Notes: generated from the letters alone by a model not told the origin. A stretch of 64,000 nt of DNA from Spirosoma sp. (GCF_026391055.1 NZ_JAPLET010000026.1:310001-374000), one strand, 5' to 3'. Positions 23,250-30,942 are shown, numbered from the stretch's first letter. Program-made: numbers and translations.

Positions 23250-23498
23250 TTATACTTGATTTTGATTGTCTAGCATCACTTCACTAACCGACCACTTCCG
23301 CAACTTGTCGATCGTACAGCCCTGCACTGTGACGGGCCAACCGGTTTCCCGGCGAATCTGACTGATGCGCTGCTCCGTTAAATTAATTGGGTTCTGCTTG
23401 TGGGCGAGCAAAGCCCGCATAGAGCCGTAGAGCCACTTCTTGCCTGTTTCCGCTTCGGTAACTAAGTAATCATTGATTTCGCCTTTACTGTTAGCCAT
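23250..23498 (-). CDS. small putative HTH-like phage protein
   Basis: An 82-residue protein with LTEQRISQIRRETGWPVTVQGCTIDKLRKWSV, which could be a winged or simple helix-turn-helix. Leader motif AACCCCCAATT lies upstream of the start. The call of DNA binding is tentative. Confidence 0.55.
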   Translation of the reverse strand: MANSKGEINDYLVTEAETGKKWLYGSMRALLAHKQNPINLTEQRISQIRRETGWPVTVQGCTIDKLRKWSVSEVMLDNQNQV

Positions 23499-23513
23499 TG
23501 GGGTAATTGGGGG

Positions 23514-23981
23514 TTATAATGCGCCGTTGTCGGCGAATGAATAGTAGCTGCCTACGGTAATAATCACGTGGTCCAGCAGGGAAATACCAAGCGTCTTACC
23601 CGCATCCTTTAGGCGACGGGTAATATCGCGGTCCGCTTCGGACGGGGTGAGGTTGCCGCTGGGGTGGTTGTGGGCTACGATGATCGAACTGGCGCAGCAG
23701 TTCAGGGCTACCGTGAACACAACCTTAGGATCACAGGGCGTACCCGAAATGCCGCCTGAACTGACTTTATAGTAGCCACACACCTCGTTTTGGCTGTTCA
23801 GGCAGATCATTACCATTTCTTCCCGCCACTCGATTTCGTCGGCGTTGAAGCACATACGGGCAAAGGTTGCCACGTCGCTTGATGTGCGGACGGTGTACAG
23901 CTTGAGGTCAGCCTTAGACTTTTTGTACTTGACCGAGATGCTGATTTCGGGTATTTCGTAGGCTGAATTAGGCATTTTCAT
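23514..23981 (-). CDS. RadC-family JAB/MPN-domain protein
   Basis: A 155-residue protein with the RadC-type JAB core: E in IEWREEMVMICLNSQNEV, then HNHPSGNLTPSEADRDITRRLKDAGKTLGISLLDHVII. The H-x-H-P-x-G...S-x-x-D residues are the JAMM zinc-binding set. Such proteins are common in phages and integrative elements; RadC itself has no settled activity. It is the only JAB domain seen in the window, which matters because the PRTRC cassette lacks its usual JAB protein A. It carries the recurrent leader motif. Confidence 0.85.
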   Translation of the reverse strand: MKMPNSAYEIPEISISVKYKKSKADLKLYTVRTSSDVATFARMCFNADEIEWREEMVMICLNSQNEVCGYYKVSSGGISGTPCDPKVVFTVALNCCASSIIVAHNHPSGNLTPSEADRDITRRLKDAGKTLGISLLDHVIITVGSYYSFADNGAL

Positions 23982-23984
23982 GGG

Positions 23985-23999
23985 GGTAGCTGATTTAAG
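23985..23999 (-). promoter_or_regulatory. recurrent leader motif copy (before RadC-like gene)
   Basis: The minus strand reads CTTAAATCAGCTACC, followed by CCC and the ATG at 23981. It matches the other leader copies over 15 nt. Confidence 0.55.
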
Positions 24000-24011
24000 C
24001 AGGGTGAATGA

Positions 24012-24434
24012 TTAGGCTTTGCGGACGGACTGAATGACTTTGTTGACTTCGAACAGTTCGCCCTCACTGATGAACTTATTGGCGATTTTGATTTCGGTCA
24101 GGCCGAACTTGCGGACCAGAAACTTGATGTCGTACTCGGCATCGTCGGCCTTGGTGAAATGCCCGTTCTGGCAGTGCTGAACGAAGGAGAAGGCTTTCAG
24201 TTCCAGCAGGGCCTGCGGGCTGGCCAGAGGGCCGATGTTGTTTTTTTCCATCTTCCAGATAGCCGCGAAGAACTTCAGCCCATTGGCGTTGCAGTAGTCT
24301 ACGTTCTTGGCCTTGTCATGGGAGAACGCCAGCTTGCTGGTCTTGTCGTTAATCAGGTAGTCGGTATCGATTGTCGTCCGGCTCGATCCTAATGCAACTA
24401 AAGCCTGTCCGCCGATCATTAACTGTTTTTCCAT
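24012..24434 (-). CDS. nucleotidyltransferase-like (AbiEii/DUF6036-type) protein
   Basis: A 140-residue protein beginning IGGQALVALGSSRTTIDTDYLI, the G-G-x-A-L...R-x-T-x-D-x-D pattern of minimal nucleotidyltransferases related to AbiEii. The rest is helical (LLELKAFSFVQHCQNGHFTKADDAEYDIKFLVRKFG), again as in such proteins (K...D-x-x-D-I). No partner antitoxin is evident. Could be a toxin-like moron or a phage regulatory enzyme. Confidence 0.65.
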   Translation of the reverse strand: MEKQLMIGGQALVALGSSRTTIDTDYLINDKTSKLAFSHDKAKNVDYCNANGLKFFAAIWKMEKNNIGPLASPQALLELKAFSFVQHCQNGHFTKADDAEYDIKFLVRKFGLTEIKIANKFISEGELFEVNKVIQSVRKA

Positions 24435-24437
24435 TGT

Positions 24438-24454
24438 GGTAGCTGATTTAAGTA
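24438..24454 (-). promoter_or_regulatory. recurrent leader motif copy
   Basis: The minus strand reads TACTTAAATCAGCTACC, three nucleotides before the ATG at 24434, identical over 17 nt to the copy at 20628. Upstream, GATGTAAATATA also matches the start of the AT-rich block at 20657. Confidence 0.55.
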
Positions 24455-24524
24455 CTGAACTATGATGTAAATATAGTACTTTATTTTAAGTTTACTATTC
24501 ATAGTGAAAATAAATGTAAAAAAT

Positions 24525-24553
24525 AAATGCCCAACGGAAGCCATTGGGCATTT
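24525..24553 (-). terminator. intrinsic terminator
   Basis: Arms AAATGCCCAA and TTGGGCATTT pair with a 9-nt loop; on the minus strand the stem is followed by ATTTTTTAC. It closes the gene at 24583. Confidence 0.75.
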
Positions 24554-24582
24554 GATACAATCGATTTCCCCTGTAATCCAAC

Positions 24583-25005
24583 TTAGGTCAGTAGCTCTTT
24601 TTCCTGTTCTGTTTTTAAGTCGTCCATTGAAAAGATGATGCCCACACAGTACGGCTCCTTGTCCTCAAAAATCACAAAATAGGCATGCGGTATGTTGGCT
24701 CCGAGCACCCATGATGATTGTGCGCCAGGCGGGCACCAGTGGCTTTGTATCTCTTTGTAGGGGTAATTCATCCCGGTATAAATCTGCATGTCTTCATCGT
24801 CCAGAAACTCCCCTTTTCGGTTCAGGTAGATTGAGCCTGGGCCTGATCGTTCGTCATGAATGGCGCCCCTGAATTCAATCAGATCGTCGGACGCCCCAAA
24901 GACCACAACCAGCCCCGCGTCTTTGGCGGCTTCTTCTTCCTGCTTCGTTATCTCATTTCCGTACTCCCGGCCCGTCAGGCGAAGGGCTAAATCAAATAGT
25001 GTCAT
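24583..25005 (-). CDS. conserved phage/bacterial protein of unknown function
   Basis: A 140-residue protein with the widely seen pattern LTGREYGNEITKQEEEAAKDAGLVVVFGASDDLIEFRGAIHDE, followed by Trp/Pro-rich alpha/beta sequence. I recognise the pattern from many hypothetical proteins in mobile elements, without known function. A terminator follows and a perfect hairpin precedes. Confidence 0.7.
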   Translation of the reverse strand: MTLFDLALRLTGREYGNEITKQEEEAAKDAGLVVVFGASDDLIEFRGAIHDERSGPGSIYLNRKGEFLDDEDMQIYTGMNYPYKEIQSHWCPPGAQSSWVLGANIPHAYFVIFEDKEPYCVGIIFSMDDLKTEQEKELLT

Positions 25006-25046
25006 TTGGGTAGTGATTAGTGGTTAAGGTCATTAAAGGTGTCGTA

Positions 25047-25073
25047 ATGCCCCTGTCAGCGCGACAGGGGCAT
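25047..25073 (-). repeat. perfect intergenic hairpin
   Basis: Arms ATGCCCCTGTC and GACAGGGGCAT (11 bp) around AGCGC, between the genes at 25082 and 25005. No U-run follows on the minus strand, so it may be an RNA-stability or weak terminator element. Confidence 0.6.
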
Positions 25074-25081
25074 GGAATGGC

Positions 25082-25543
25082 CTAGTCAATTGGGTTAATG
25101 CCGAATACTTCCATTTCCGGCATACAGCCTACAGTCGACACGAATACGATGCCGTGGTTGTTGGCTACCTCTTTGAGCCCGTACTCCCGCAGCTTCCAGG
25201 CCGATGTGAGCGTAAACGTGGGCTGACCGTTGAAGGTGGCCGCTTGCCGGTAGACAGGTAAATCAAAGCAGTCGGGGTGCTTCATTTCCTGACTCTGCCC
25301 TTCGAACTGACAGGCATCAGCCCAGTAAACGTGCATAGGCGGCTGGCCTGCTACCATGCGGACGAACACCATGCCCGTTTCGGCGACACGCTGGTATTCC
25401 TGCTCACTGAGTTGCCAGGCACTGACGTACTCCTGTGTCTTGTGCTTACCCAGCGTGGTTTCCTTTGCCCAGACGGGGTAGCGTTCCCCGGCCGCATTTT
25501 CAGCCGTGGCATTCTGTTCGATAAATTCGGCGTGGGTTGCCAT
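25082..25543 (-). CDS. phage protein with internal duplication
   Basis: A 153-residue protein built of two similar halves: SAWQLSEQEYQRVAETGMVFVRMVAG...MHVYWADAC and SAWKLREYGLKEVANNHGIVFVSTVGCMPEMEVFGINPID. Each half looks like helix-strand-turn-strand. No family recognised. The stop overlaps the next start. Confidence 0.65.
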   Translation of the reverse strand: MATHAEFIEQNATAENAAGERYPVWAKETTLGKHKTQEYVSAWQLSEQEYQRVAETGMVFVRMVAGQPPMHVYWADACQFEGQSQEMKHPDCFDLPVYRQAATFNGQPTFTLTSAWKLREYGLKEVANNHGIVFVSTVGCMPEMEVFGINPID

Positions 25544-26355
25544 TAGCTGATCGGGTTGGCAAGGGTGATCAATACGTCCCGGTGGCAGGGGCCGTCGAGA
25601 CTACAGTAACAGGCCAGATTTTTGTCTTTGAGGTCGAAAATACGGTCCCTCATGTATTTGAAGCGGTCCCGGACTTCGGGCATGACCTCGTGGGAATTCA
25701 GGTTGTTCATCATATCGCGGAACTTCTGTACCACGTTGATACGGGCCTGTTTTTCGATTTCAGCGACCGAGTAGAACCCGGCCTTTTTCCCGGCCTGGGT
25801 GAGGTTTTCTATTTCCTCCTCGACGGTGAACGGATTCGACCACTTGCCGGGGCGGGTCACGCAGACGGTATTTTCGGGCAGCCTGAAGCCCCTGGTTCGT
25901 TTGCGCTGTATTCGCAGGGGTAAGGTTTCCGCAGCGGGTGCGGGGAGTAGGCTCTTTTGGGTCAGCACAGCATCTATGGCCGTATCGTCGGCGGGTAGTT
26001 CGACCGATCCCGTCCGAATCAGTGTAATCAGTTTGTTGAACGTCTCGACCTGGGACGGTTCCATGCGGCAGACCAGCATCATAGATTCCTCGACGATCCG
26101 GACCAGCTTGTAGTGCGTCAGTTCAACGTCTAGGTTTCCCTTGTAGAACCGTTCTATGTGAACGTCCAGCCGTTTGGTAAGCTGGTTGGTGAGCATCTTG
26201 ATTTCCTGGCTGTAGGCTTCGGTTTCCTTAACGTCGTCGCAGACGCCAAGCATAATGGTGTTACAGGCGTGAGCCATCAGAACGGCAATGTGTAGCTTTT
26301 CGGTAGGTAGCTGACGGGGGCCAAGGGCTTTGACCGGGTCAATGGTTTGCATCAT
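25543..26355 (-). CDS. DUF4326-containing protein
   Basis: A 270-residue protein. Residues about 1-145 are helical and unrecognised. Residues 146-265 form a DUF4326 domain: IQRKRTRGFRLPENTVCVTRPGKWSNPF, then DKNLACYCSLDGPCHRDVLI with the conserved CxC...PCHxDVL. The Cys/His set suggests a catalytic or metal site; the reaction is unknown. Next to ASCH and MazG-like genes it suggests nucleotide-related work. Confidence 0.8.
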   Translation of the reverse strand: MMQTIDPVKALGPRQLPTEKLHIAVLMAHACNTIMLGVCDDVKETEAYSQEIKMLTNQLTKRLDVHIERFYKGNLDVELTHYKLVRIVEESMMLVCRMEPSQVETFNKLITLIRTGSVELPADDTAIDAVLTQKSLLPAPAAETLPLRIQRKRTRGFRLPENTVCVTRPGKWSNPFTVEEEIENLTQAGKKAGFYSVAEIEKQARINVVQKFRDMMNNLNSHEVMPEVRDRFKYMRDRIFDLKDKNLACYCSLDGPCHRDVLITLANPIS

Positions 26356-26813
26356 TGGTTGGTGGGCTGGTTAAGTGGGGGTATCTCGTAATTCCAAAAG
26401 CCCTGTTTGCCTTTGGCCGGGATGGGCGTTTCAAAAAGGACGGGGTTTTTCGTCTGCCAGGCAAAGCGGTTTTCTGAATAGTCGCCGTAACAAATTTCCT
26501 GTAGCGTCTTTTTCCAGTTCGGGTCTCTCTGGAATCCTATTTTCTTACAGGCCTCAAATGCCCACGTTTTGGCGTCCACGGTGCCAATAACTTCTACTGT
26601 GCCGACAATGCACCCTTTTGGTAATTCGATCCCTGCAAGCTCGGTTTTAAACGGCTCCTCTTGCAGTAGATCACAGCACCATTTGGGCATGCCGGCAGTG
26701 GCATGAATGGCCAGCGGCCCCCGGTAGTTGGTGTCCCACGAACGGGTTTCGTTTGTTTTCAGGCCCAGCACCATTAAGGTAGCATAGGGTTGGTATAAGC
26801 TAATTACGCGCAT
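26352..26813 (-). CDS. ASCH-domain protein
   Basis: 153 residues from ATG 26813 (MRVISLYQPYATLMVLGLKTNETRSWDTNYRGPLAIHATAG); the longer frame from 26837 adds MRDKPTKS. The start carries the ASCH signature (SLxQPYA...G-x-K-x-x-E-x-R-x-W...YRGPLxIHA), a PUA-like fold binding RNA or modified nucleosides; some members are amidohydrolases of acetylcytidine. Start and stop overlap neighbours by 4 nt. Confidence 0.85.
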   Translation of the reverse strand: MRVISLYQPYATLMVLGLKTNETRSWDTNYRGPLAIHATAGMPKWCCDLLQEEPFKTELAGIELPKGCIVGTVEVIGTVDAKTWAFEACKKIGFQRDPNWKKTLQEICYGDYSENRFAWQTKNPVLFETPIPAKGKQGFWNYEIPPLNQPTNQ

Positions 26814-26888
26814 TGATTTGGTGGGTTTATCTCTCAACCAAAACGCGTCAAATAAACGGGCGTTGGCTGAGAGACTGGTTGAGAAAAA

Positions 26889-27062
26889 CTATTTCATTTG
26901 TTCGATTATCTGCTGCATGGCGTCGTTTAAAACGGCCAGGGCTTCGACACCTCGCACTTTATCCGTTGGTCGTCCGGACGTGATTTCAACTGACGTAATC
27001 GTACCGTAAGGCGGCTTGGTGTCGCGGATGACCTTGACCGTTATTTTTGTTATAGTACTCAT
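26889..27062 (-). CDS. small phage protein, 57 residues
   Basis: ATG 27062 to TAG 26889 encodes MSTITKITVKVIRDTKPPYG... ending DAMQQIIEQMK. It fills an otherwise empty gap between the ASCH and MazG-like genes, has a strand-strand-helix layout and codon use like the neighbours. Function unknown. Confidence 0.6.
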   Translation of the reverse strand: MSTITKITVKVIRDTKPPYGTITSVEITSGRPTDKVRGVEALAVLNDAMQQIIEQMK

Positions 27063-27089
27063 GGGCTTATACGTGGTTGGGCGAGAAGA

Positions 27090-27812
27090 CTATTTGGCGG
27101 GGTCGCCTTCGACTACCTGGCCCCGGCGCTCGATGACTTTCTGGTAGCTCATACGGGCCAAATCTTCGATGGTCAGCCCCCGGCCAGCGGCAACCGCTTT
27201 GAGGTAGTAGAACGTATCGGCCAGTTCCTTATCGAAGGCTTCGTCGTCATCAATGGCAACTAAAATGATGTCTTTATGAATATCTCGAATGTCCTTCTTT
27301 ATCGAATCAAGCATACCAGCGTTAAGCTCAAAGTTGCCGCTTCGTCTATTGAGCTTATTAGCAATCCTTTGTCCATCCGGAACAAACTTTGCCCACTCTT
27401 CGAACCTGGCTTCCTGGCTCACCTCCCCAACTTCACCCATTAACCCCAGCATCGCTACCGGATGCACTGAGCCGGGTTTGTAGCCAATTTTTGTTTGTAG
27501 GTCAGTAAGTTTTTCGAGGTAACTTTCGGGCTTCAGCGAGTAGGGCGCACCGTTCAGCGGGGCCGCTGGGTCTTCGGCTCCTTCGCACAGTATATTCAGA
27601 AACCGAATCGCACCAGCGTTGGCAATTTCATGCATTAACTCTTTATCGATTTCGGAGTCTTTCGTGTACTTGTCTCGCTCATCCTTAATCGCCATGGCAA
27701 TATTCGCCTGGTAGGCATGGTACAGGTCTTTGTCGGCTTTCAGGGCGGCAATCAGCGTGAGGACGGCTTGCTGGGTCTGGTCGGGGGTTGGGATCGTCGG
27801 GGACGTTTGCAT
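27090..27812 (-). CDS. MazG-like nucleotide pyrophosphohydrolase
   Basis: A 240-residue protein. The C-terminal half holds the all-alpha NTP-PPase pattern GLMGEVGEVSQEARFEEW...FDKELADTFYYLKAVAAGRGLTIEDLARMSYQKVIERRG, with the E-x-x-E and ExxD metal ligands. The N-terminal 100 residues are helical and unrecognised. It would hydrolyse NTPs or dNTPs to monophosphates, as phage MazG proteins do when adjusting nucleotide or alarmone pools. Confidence 0.8.
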   Translation of the reverse strand: MQTSPTIPTPDQTQQAVLTLIAALKADKDLYHAYQANIAMAIKDERDKYTKDSEIDKELMHEIANAGAIRFLNILCEGAEDPAAPLNGAPYSLKPESYLEKLTDLQTKIGYKPGSVHPVAMLGLMGEVGEVSQEARFEEWAKFVPDGQRIANKLNRRSGNFELNAGMLDSIKKDIRDIHKDIILVAIDDDEAFDKELADTFYYLKAVAAGRGLTIEDLARMSYQKVIERRGQVVEGDPAK

Positions 27813-27828
27813 AGGTTGTGATTAGTTA

Positions 27829-28239
27829 TTAATTTGTTTGGGTGGGTGAGAACTGCAAGCCGATGCCGACAAAGGGCTGTCCGGTTTGCGCATCGAACAA
27901 CCCATCGCCCGGCGTGTTCAGCAGCAGCCTGTCTCCGTACATGCACAGGCCAGGCTGTAAGGCCGATTCGGGCACCTGGTAGGGTTGTTTGTAGATTTCG
28001 ACCGTTGGTTTACTGGCCATCTTTCCCGAGATAATCCAGAGGTTTTTTGCGTAGCGGACCAGAATGACCATACCCAAAGCCTGCCAGAAATCAATATCCA
28101 GCAGGTGGGTAAGTCGCATCGAAAGCCAGAAGCCAAAAGCGTAAAACAGGTAGATAGGCAGGTAGATGACCCAGCCAAGCAGCATTTTTCCAAGCAGGGA
28201 GCCCCATATTTTGGGTAGGTGTTTTAATCGTTGTTTCAT
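27829..28239 (-). CDS. small inner-membrane protein
   Basis: A 136-residue protein with two transmembrane segments (about residues 18-40 and 50-70), a basic N-terminus and a soluble C-terminal 60 residues. No family recognised. Confidence 0.6.
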   Translation of the reverse strand: MKQRLKHLPKIWGSLLGKMLLGWVIYLPIYLFYAFGFWLSMRLTHLLDIDFWQALGMVILVRYAKNLWIISGKMASKPTVEIYKQPYQVPESALQPGLCMYGDRLLLNTPGDGLFDAQTGQPFVGIGLQFSPTQTN

Positions 28240-28265
28240 TGGTTTGTAGGGGTAAACTGTGGGAG

Positions 28266-29159
28266 TTAGATAAATAGGGTTAGTTGGCCTTCGTGCTTGT
28301 GCCGCTTGGCAGGCTTATGAAAGACAGGCGCTAAGACTAGTTCACGCTTTCGTTTTGCCGACAGAATAACCGTGTTTACTGTTGTTCCGGATGATCGAAA
28401 TTCGCCATTACTCAGCGGCTCAAACGTTATGTCGCACAAGTCGTCAAAAAGGTTTTCGTGCTGCGCGTTGGCGGGTAGTATGCAGACGATATCAGCGCCG
28501 GGGGATAAGTGCTGCACCATTTTCTTTAGGTGTAGCGCATACTGGTTTTTATGGAAAGGGGGGTTCGCCAGGATGATGTCGTATTTCCAGTCAGTCGGTA
28601 AGTGCATAAAATCCCGGCATACCCGATTATAGCCCATCTTTTGGGGGATTTTATTTTCAAGGCACAGGTAGTTGAATTCGTCTATTTCGCATAAATCAAC
28701 CTGGCTTTGGGGCAGCACTTGCAGCGTAGGGTCCAGCTTTTGTTCACCGACGCTATTTTTTGCCAGCTTTAAAAAACAAGTGCGCAGCAGTATTTCCATC
28801 AGGATACTACCCCGGCCGGCGCTGGGTTCTAGTATTCGTTTCCCGTGCCAGTACTCGACACCCTGGGGTAACTTTTCAACCATTTTCCGGCAAACGGGGT
28901 GCGGGGTAGGAAAGAACTGGGTCAGCTTTTTCCAGTCTATCCCCTGCTGAAAAATTTGCTCCAGTACCCGCTGCGGATCACTGGTAAACAGAAATCCTTT
29001 CCGCTTCCACACGCCCCCAACATCGGTGATCATCTTTTTGAACTTCGGATAATCCTCAATCGGATAGTCCGGTGTTGTGAGCCAGTACTCCCCTTTACCC
29101 GAATGGGTCAATGTACAGTCTTCAAATATCTGCTTCAGCTGCTCGGTGGTGGTTTTCAT
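28266..29159 (-). CDS. N6-adenine DNA methyltransferase
   Basis: A 297-residue class I methyltransferase. An N-terminal alpha/beta region is followed by FFPTPHPVCRKMVEKL, motif I LEPSAGRGSIL (about residue 112), an acidic residue in CEIDEFN, and catalytic motif IV NPPF in DIILANPPFHKNQ. The NPPF motif marks amino methylation, probably of adenine. The chain ends GQLTLFI; QLTLF resembles the sliding-clamp motif. It overlaps the polymerase-X-like gene by 4 nt. No restriction partner is nearby, so it looks like an orphan phage methylase. Confidence 0.85.
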   Translation of the reverse strand: MKTTTEQLKQIFEDCTLTHSGKGEYWLTTPDYPIEDYPKFKKMITDVGGVWKRKGFLFTSDPQRVLEQIFQQGIDWKKLTQFFPTPHPVCRKMVEKLPQGVEYWHGKRILEPSAGRGSILMEILLRTCFLKLAKNSVGEQKLDPTLQVLPQSQVDLCEIDEFNYLCLENKIPQKMGYNRVCRDFMHLPTDWKYDIILANPPFHKNQYALHLKKMVQHLSPGADIVCILPANAQHENLFDDLCDITFEPLSNGEFRSSGTTVNTVILSAKRKRELVLAPVFHKPAKRHKHEGQLTLFI

Positions 29160-29740
29160 ACGTTCCTCAATTCGGGTTTTATCCAGGGTATTTGCAGCCA
29201 GTCAAAAAACTCCTCTTCGCTGGACCAGACGGGCGGCAGTTCGGCATCCGGGTTAACGCAGATCCAGTTCATTTTGCCGCCCGACGCCCGGTTCTGGCAG
29301 TCGGCTATTTTCCGCAGGCCTTTGTCAGAGCCGCACCAGCCCAGCTTTTTCCAGCCCCCGGCAATGACTTTAGCCGAGTAGTCCGCCGAGCCAGTCCTGA
29401 TGCAGTATTGGCGAAAATAATCGACCGGATCCGGCATGAACAGATCCAGCGCGATACCTTCGTGTAGCTGTATCTGCATGTACCGCCCGTCCGGCTTTCC
29501 CTTGATCACTTCGCCTAACGATTCCAGCATAGCGACAAAATCAGGGCTGACAACAGTAGTCAGGGACGAGTCAAAAAGCCCGGTTTGTAGGGTTCTTGTT
29601 TTGGGTATGGCCACTAACTCAATATCCTTTACCTCCGCTTTTTTTCGGCGGACGCTGCCGGCAATGTTGAGCCGGACGCAGTGGGGCATCAGCAGCAGGC
29701 CGGTGTCAATGGCTATTTTGCGGGCAAAACGGTATTCCAT
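29156..29740 (-). CDS. polymerase-X-like nucleotidyltransferase
   Basis: A 194-residue protein with IAGSVRRKKAEVKDIELVAIP, the G-S-x-R-R...D-x-E palm motif of DNA polymerase beta-like enzymes, and a third Asp in GIALDLFMPDP. It lacks the N-terminal lyase and fingers of full PolX enzymes, so it may be a minimal repair or end-processing transferase. It is coupled to the methyltransferase. Confidence 0.75.
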   Translation of the reverse strand: MEYRFARKIAIDTGLLLMPHCVRLNIAGSVRRKKAEVKDIELVAIPKTRTLQTGLFDSSLTTVVSPDFVAMLESLGEVIKGKPDGRYMQIQLHEGIALDLFMPDPVDYFRQYCIRTGSADYSAKVIAGGWKKLGWCGSDKGLRKIADCQNRASGGKMNWICVNPDAELPPVWSSEEEFFDWLQIPWIKPELRNV

Positions 29741-29758
29741 ATACGATTGATTGATTAA

Positions 29759-30145
29759 TTAGCCAACTAACATTTTACGGAGTATACTGAGTCGGTTGCG
29801 GGAAAAACCAACGGCCTTTGCTGTACAAGTCCGACCATCGGCGGCAATATCAAAAGCGTGCCGGTGGGGGCGTGACTCACGATAGGCCGTCAGCATCATT
29901 TGCCAGTGTTCCCGGTTGCTCAGGTGCGCCAGCAGCAGCTTGGCCCGGCTTAAAAACCGGTACTGCCGAGGAGTAAGGCTGGGGGCTCCTTCGTAATCGG
30001 ACTGTAGAAAATCGGGTAGCGTTGATGGATCAGCATCGTCACTGAGCAGCGTCAGTAAGTACAGCCCTAATTCAACATCCAGTAATTGCCGAACCGATAG
30101 TGTGATGATTGGTCCGCGCGGGCTTTCCGGTATAGTAGCGTGCAT
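29759..30145 (-). CDS. unknown phage protein
   Basis: A 128-residue helical protein (LDVELGLYLLTLLSDD, TPRQYRFLSRAKLLLAHL) with a basic end. It follows the repeat at 30156-30195. No family recognised. Confidence 0.6.
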   Translation of the reverse strand: MHATIPESPRGPIITLSVRQLLDVELGLYLLTLLSDDADPSTLPDFLQSDYEGAPSLTPRQYRFLSRAKLLLAHLSNREHWQMMLTAYRESRPHRHAFDIAADGRTCTAKAVGFSRNRLSILRKMLVG

Positions 30146-30155
30146 AGCAAAGGGG

Positions 30156-30195
30156 GTTAGTCACCTACCGACATACATGCCGGTAGGTGCGCTGT
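30156..30195. repeat. left copy of hairpin repeat flanking TrpF-like gene
   Basis: Holds GGTTAGTCA, then arms CACCTACCG and CGGTAGGTG around a 10-nt loop, then CGCTGT. The same order occurs at 30983-31027 in direct orientation. Confidence 0.65.
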
Positions 30196-30204
30196 TTTTG
30201 ATGC

Positions 30205-30942
30205 TTATTCGTGATGCCAATAGGCCTCGATAAACTCACTGGCTATTTCCAGACAGGCCCGTACTTTGCCCAGGTCAAACTGCTTGTCGTTATTGCTTCG
30301 AACGTGGGTTTCCATGTCAATCCAGATGGGTGTATCCCCGGCCTTTTCCTCGATGCGATATATTTGTTCACGCAGATTTTCGGGCGATAAGCCCCCGGCG
30401 TACCCGCAGGATAGATTCTGAATTAAATCCGGCCACTGTGAAGGCAGTTTGCCAACACCGTGTGAGAGGTCAAACAGGGCGGAGTGGTTGACGCTGGCAT
30501 TTCGGGCCAGTTCCAATAAAATAGTGTTGACGTTGTCGTACTGGAAAATAAATTCCTTGTCACGAAGCCTATTCAGCATACCAATGCCGACCGCCGTGGC
30601 CGAATGGAATTCAGCGTGGGTGTTAATCTGAATTCGGCTGAATATGTCCCATACTTCAGGGGTTAACGCATCAACAAATTCATGTTTACCCACCAGTATA
30701 TCCTTTACCCAACGACCGCACAAGTGGCCCGAAAGAGTCAACTGCTGGCCAGTTTGCGCTAACGACTTTTGGTAACGGGCCAGCGTTAATAGCCACATAG
30801 TACTTGGAAATCGGTTGTTGCCCATACTGGAACGGGAAAGCAGGATACCCCATTCGACAAAGGGGAATTCGCGCGTCAGGGCCAATAACTCGGCGGGCTG
30901 AATGCTATCGTCAGCCCCGGTAATCGTTACTTTAGTGATCAT
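30205..30942 (-). CDS. TrpF-like TIM-barrel protein
   Basis: A 245-residue protein resembling phosphoribosylanthranilate isomerase: KVTITGADDSI at the first strand, PFVEWGILLS, LSGHLCGRWV, RIQINTH, EFIFQYDN, ALFDLSHGVGKLPSQW, and the phosphate-binding-like CGYAGGLSPENL, ending with WIDMETHVRSNN. The Cys and Asp used by TrpF are not clearly both present. There is no tryptophan operon here, so another sugar-phosphate or nucleotide substrate is likely. It sits alone between two direct hairpin repeats, like an inserted cassette. Confidence 0.7.
   Translation of the reverse strand: MITKVTITGADDSIQPAELLALTREFPFVEWGILLSRSSMGNNRFPSTMWLLTLARYQKSLAQTGQQLTLSGHLCGRWVKDILVGKHEFVDALTPEVWDIFSRIQINTHAEFHSATAVGIGMLNRLRDKEFIFQYDNVNTILLELARNASVNHSALFDLSHGVGKLPSQWPDLIQNLSCGYAGGLSPENLREQIYRIEEKAGDTPIWIDMETHVRSNNDKQFDLGKVRACLEIASEFIEAYWHHE

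Noticed and set aside
24012-24434. A toxin-antitoxin pair of AbiE type
   Set aside because: Only a nucleotidyltransferase-like protein is present; no adjacent AbiEi-like antitoxin gene is seen.
30205-30942. A tryptophan biosynthesis gene (trpF)
   Set aside because: No other trp gene is near, the catalytic residues are not clear and the context is a phage early operon.
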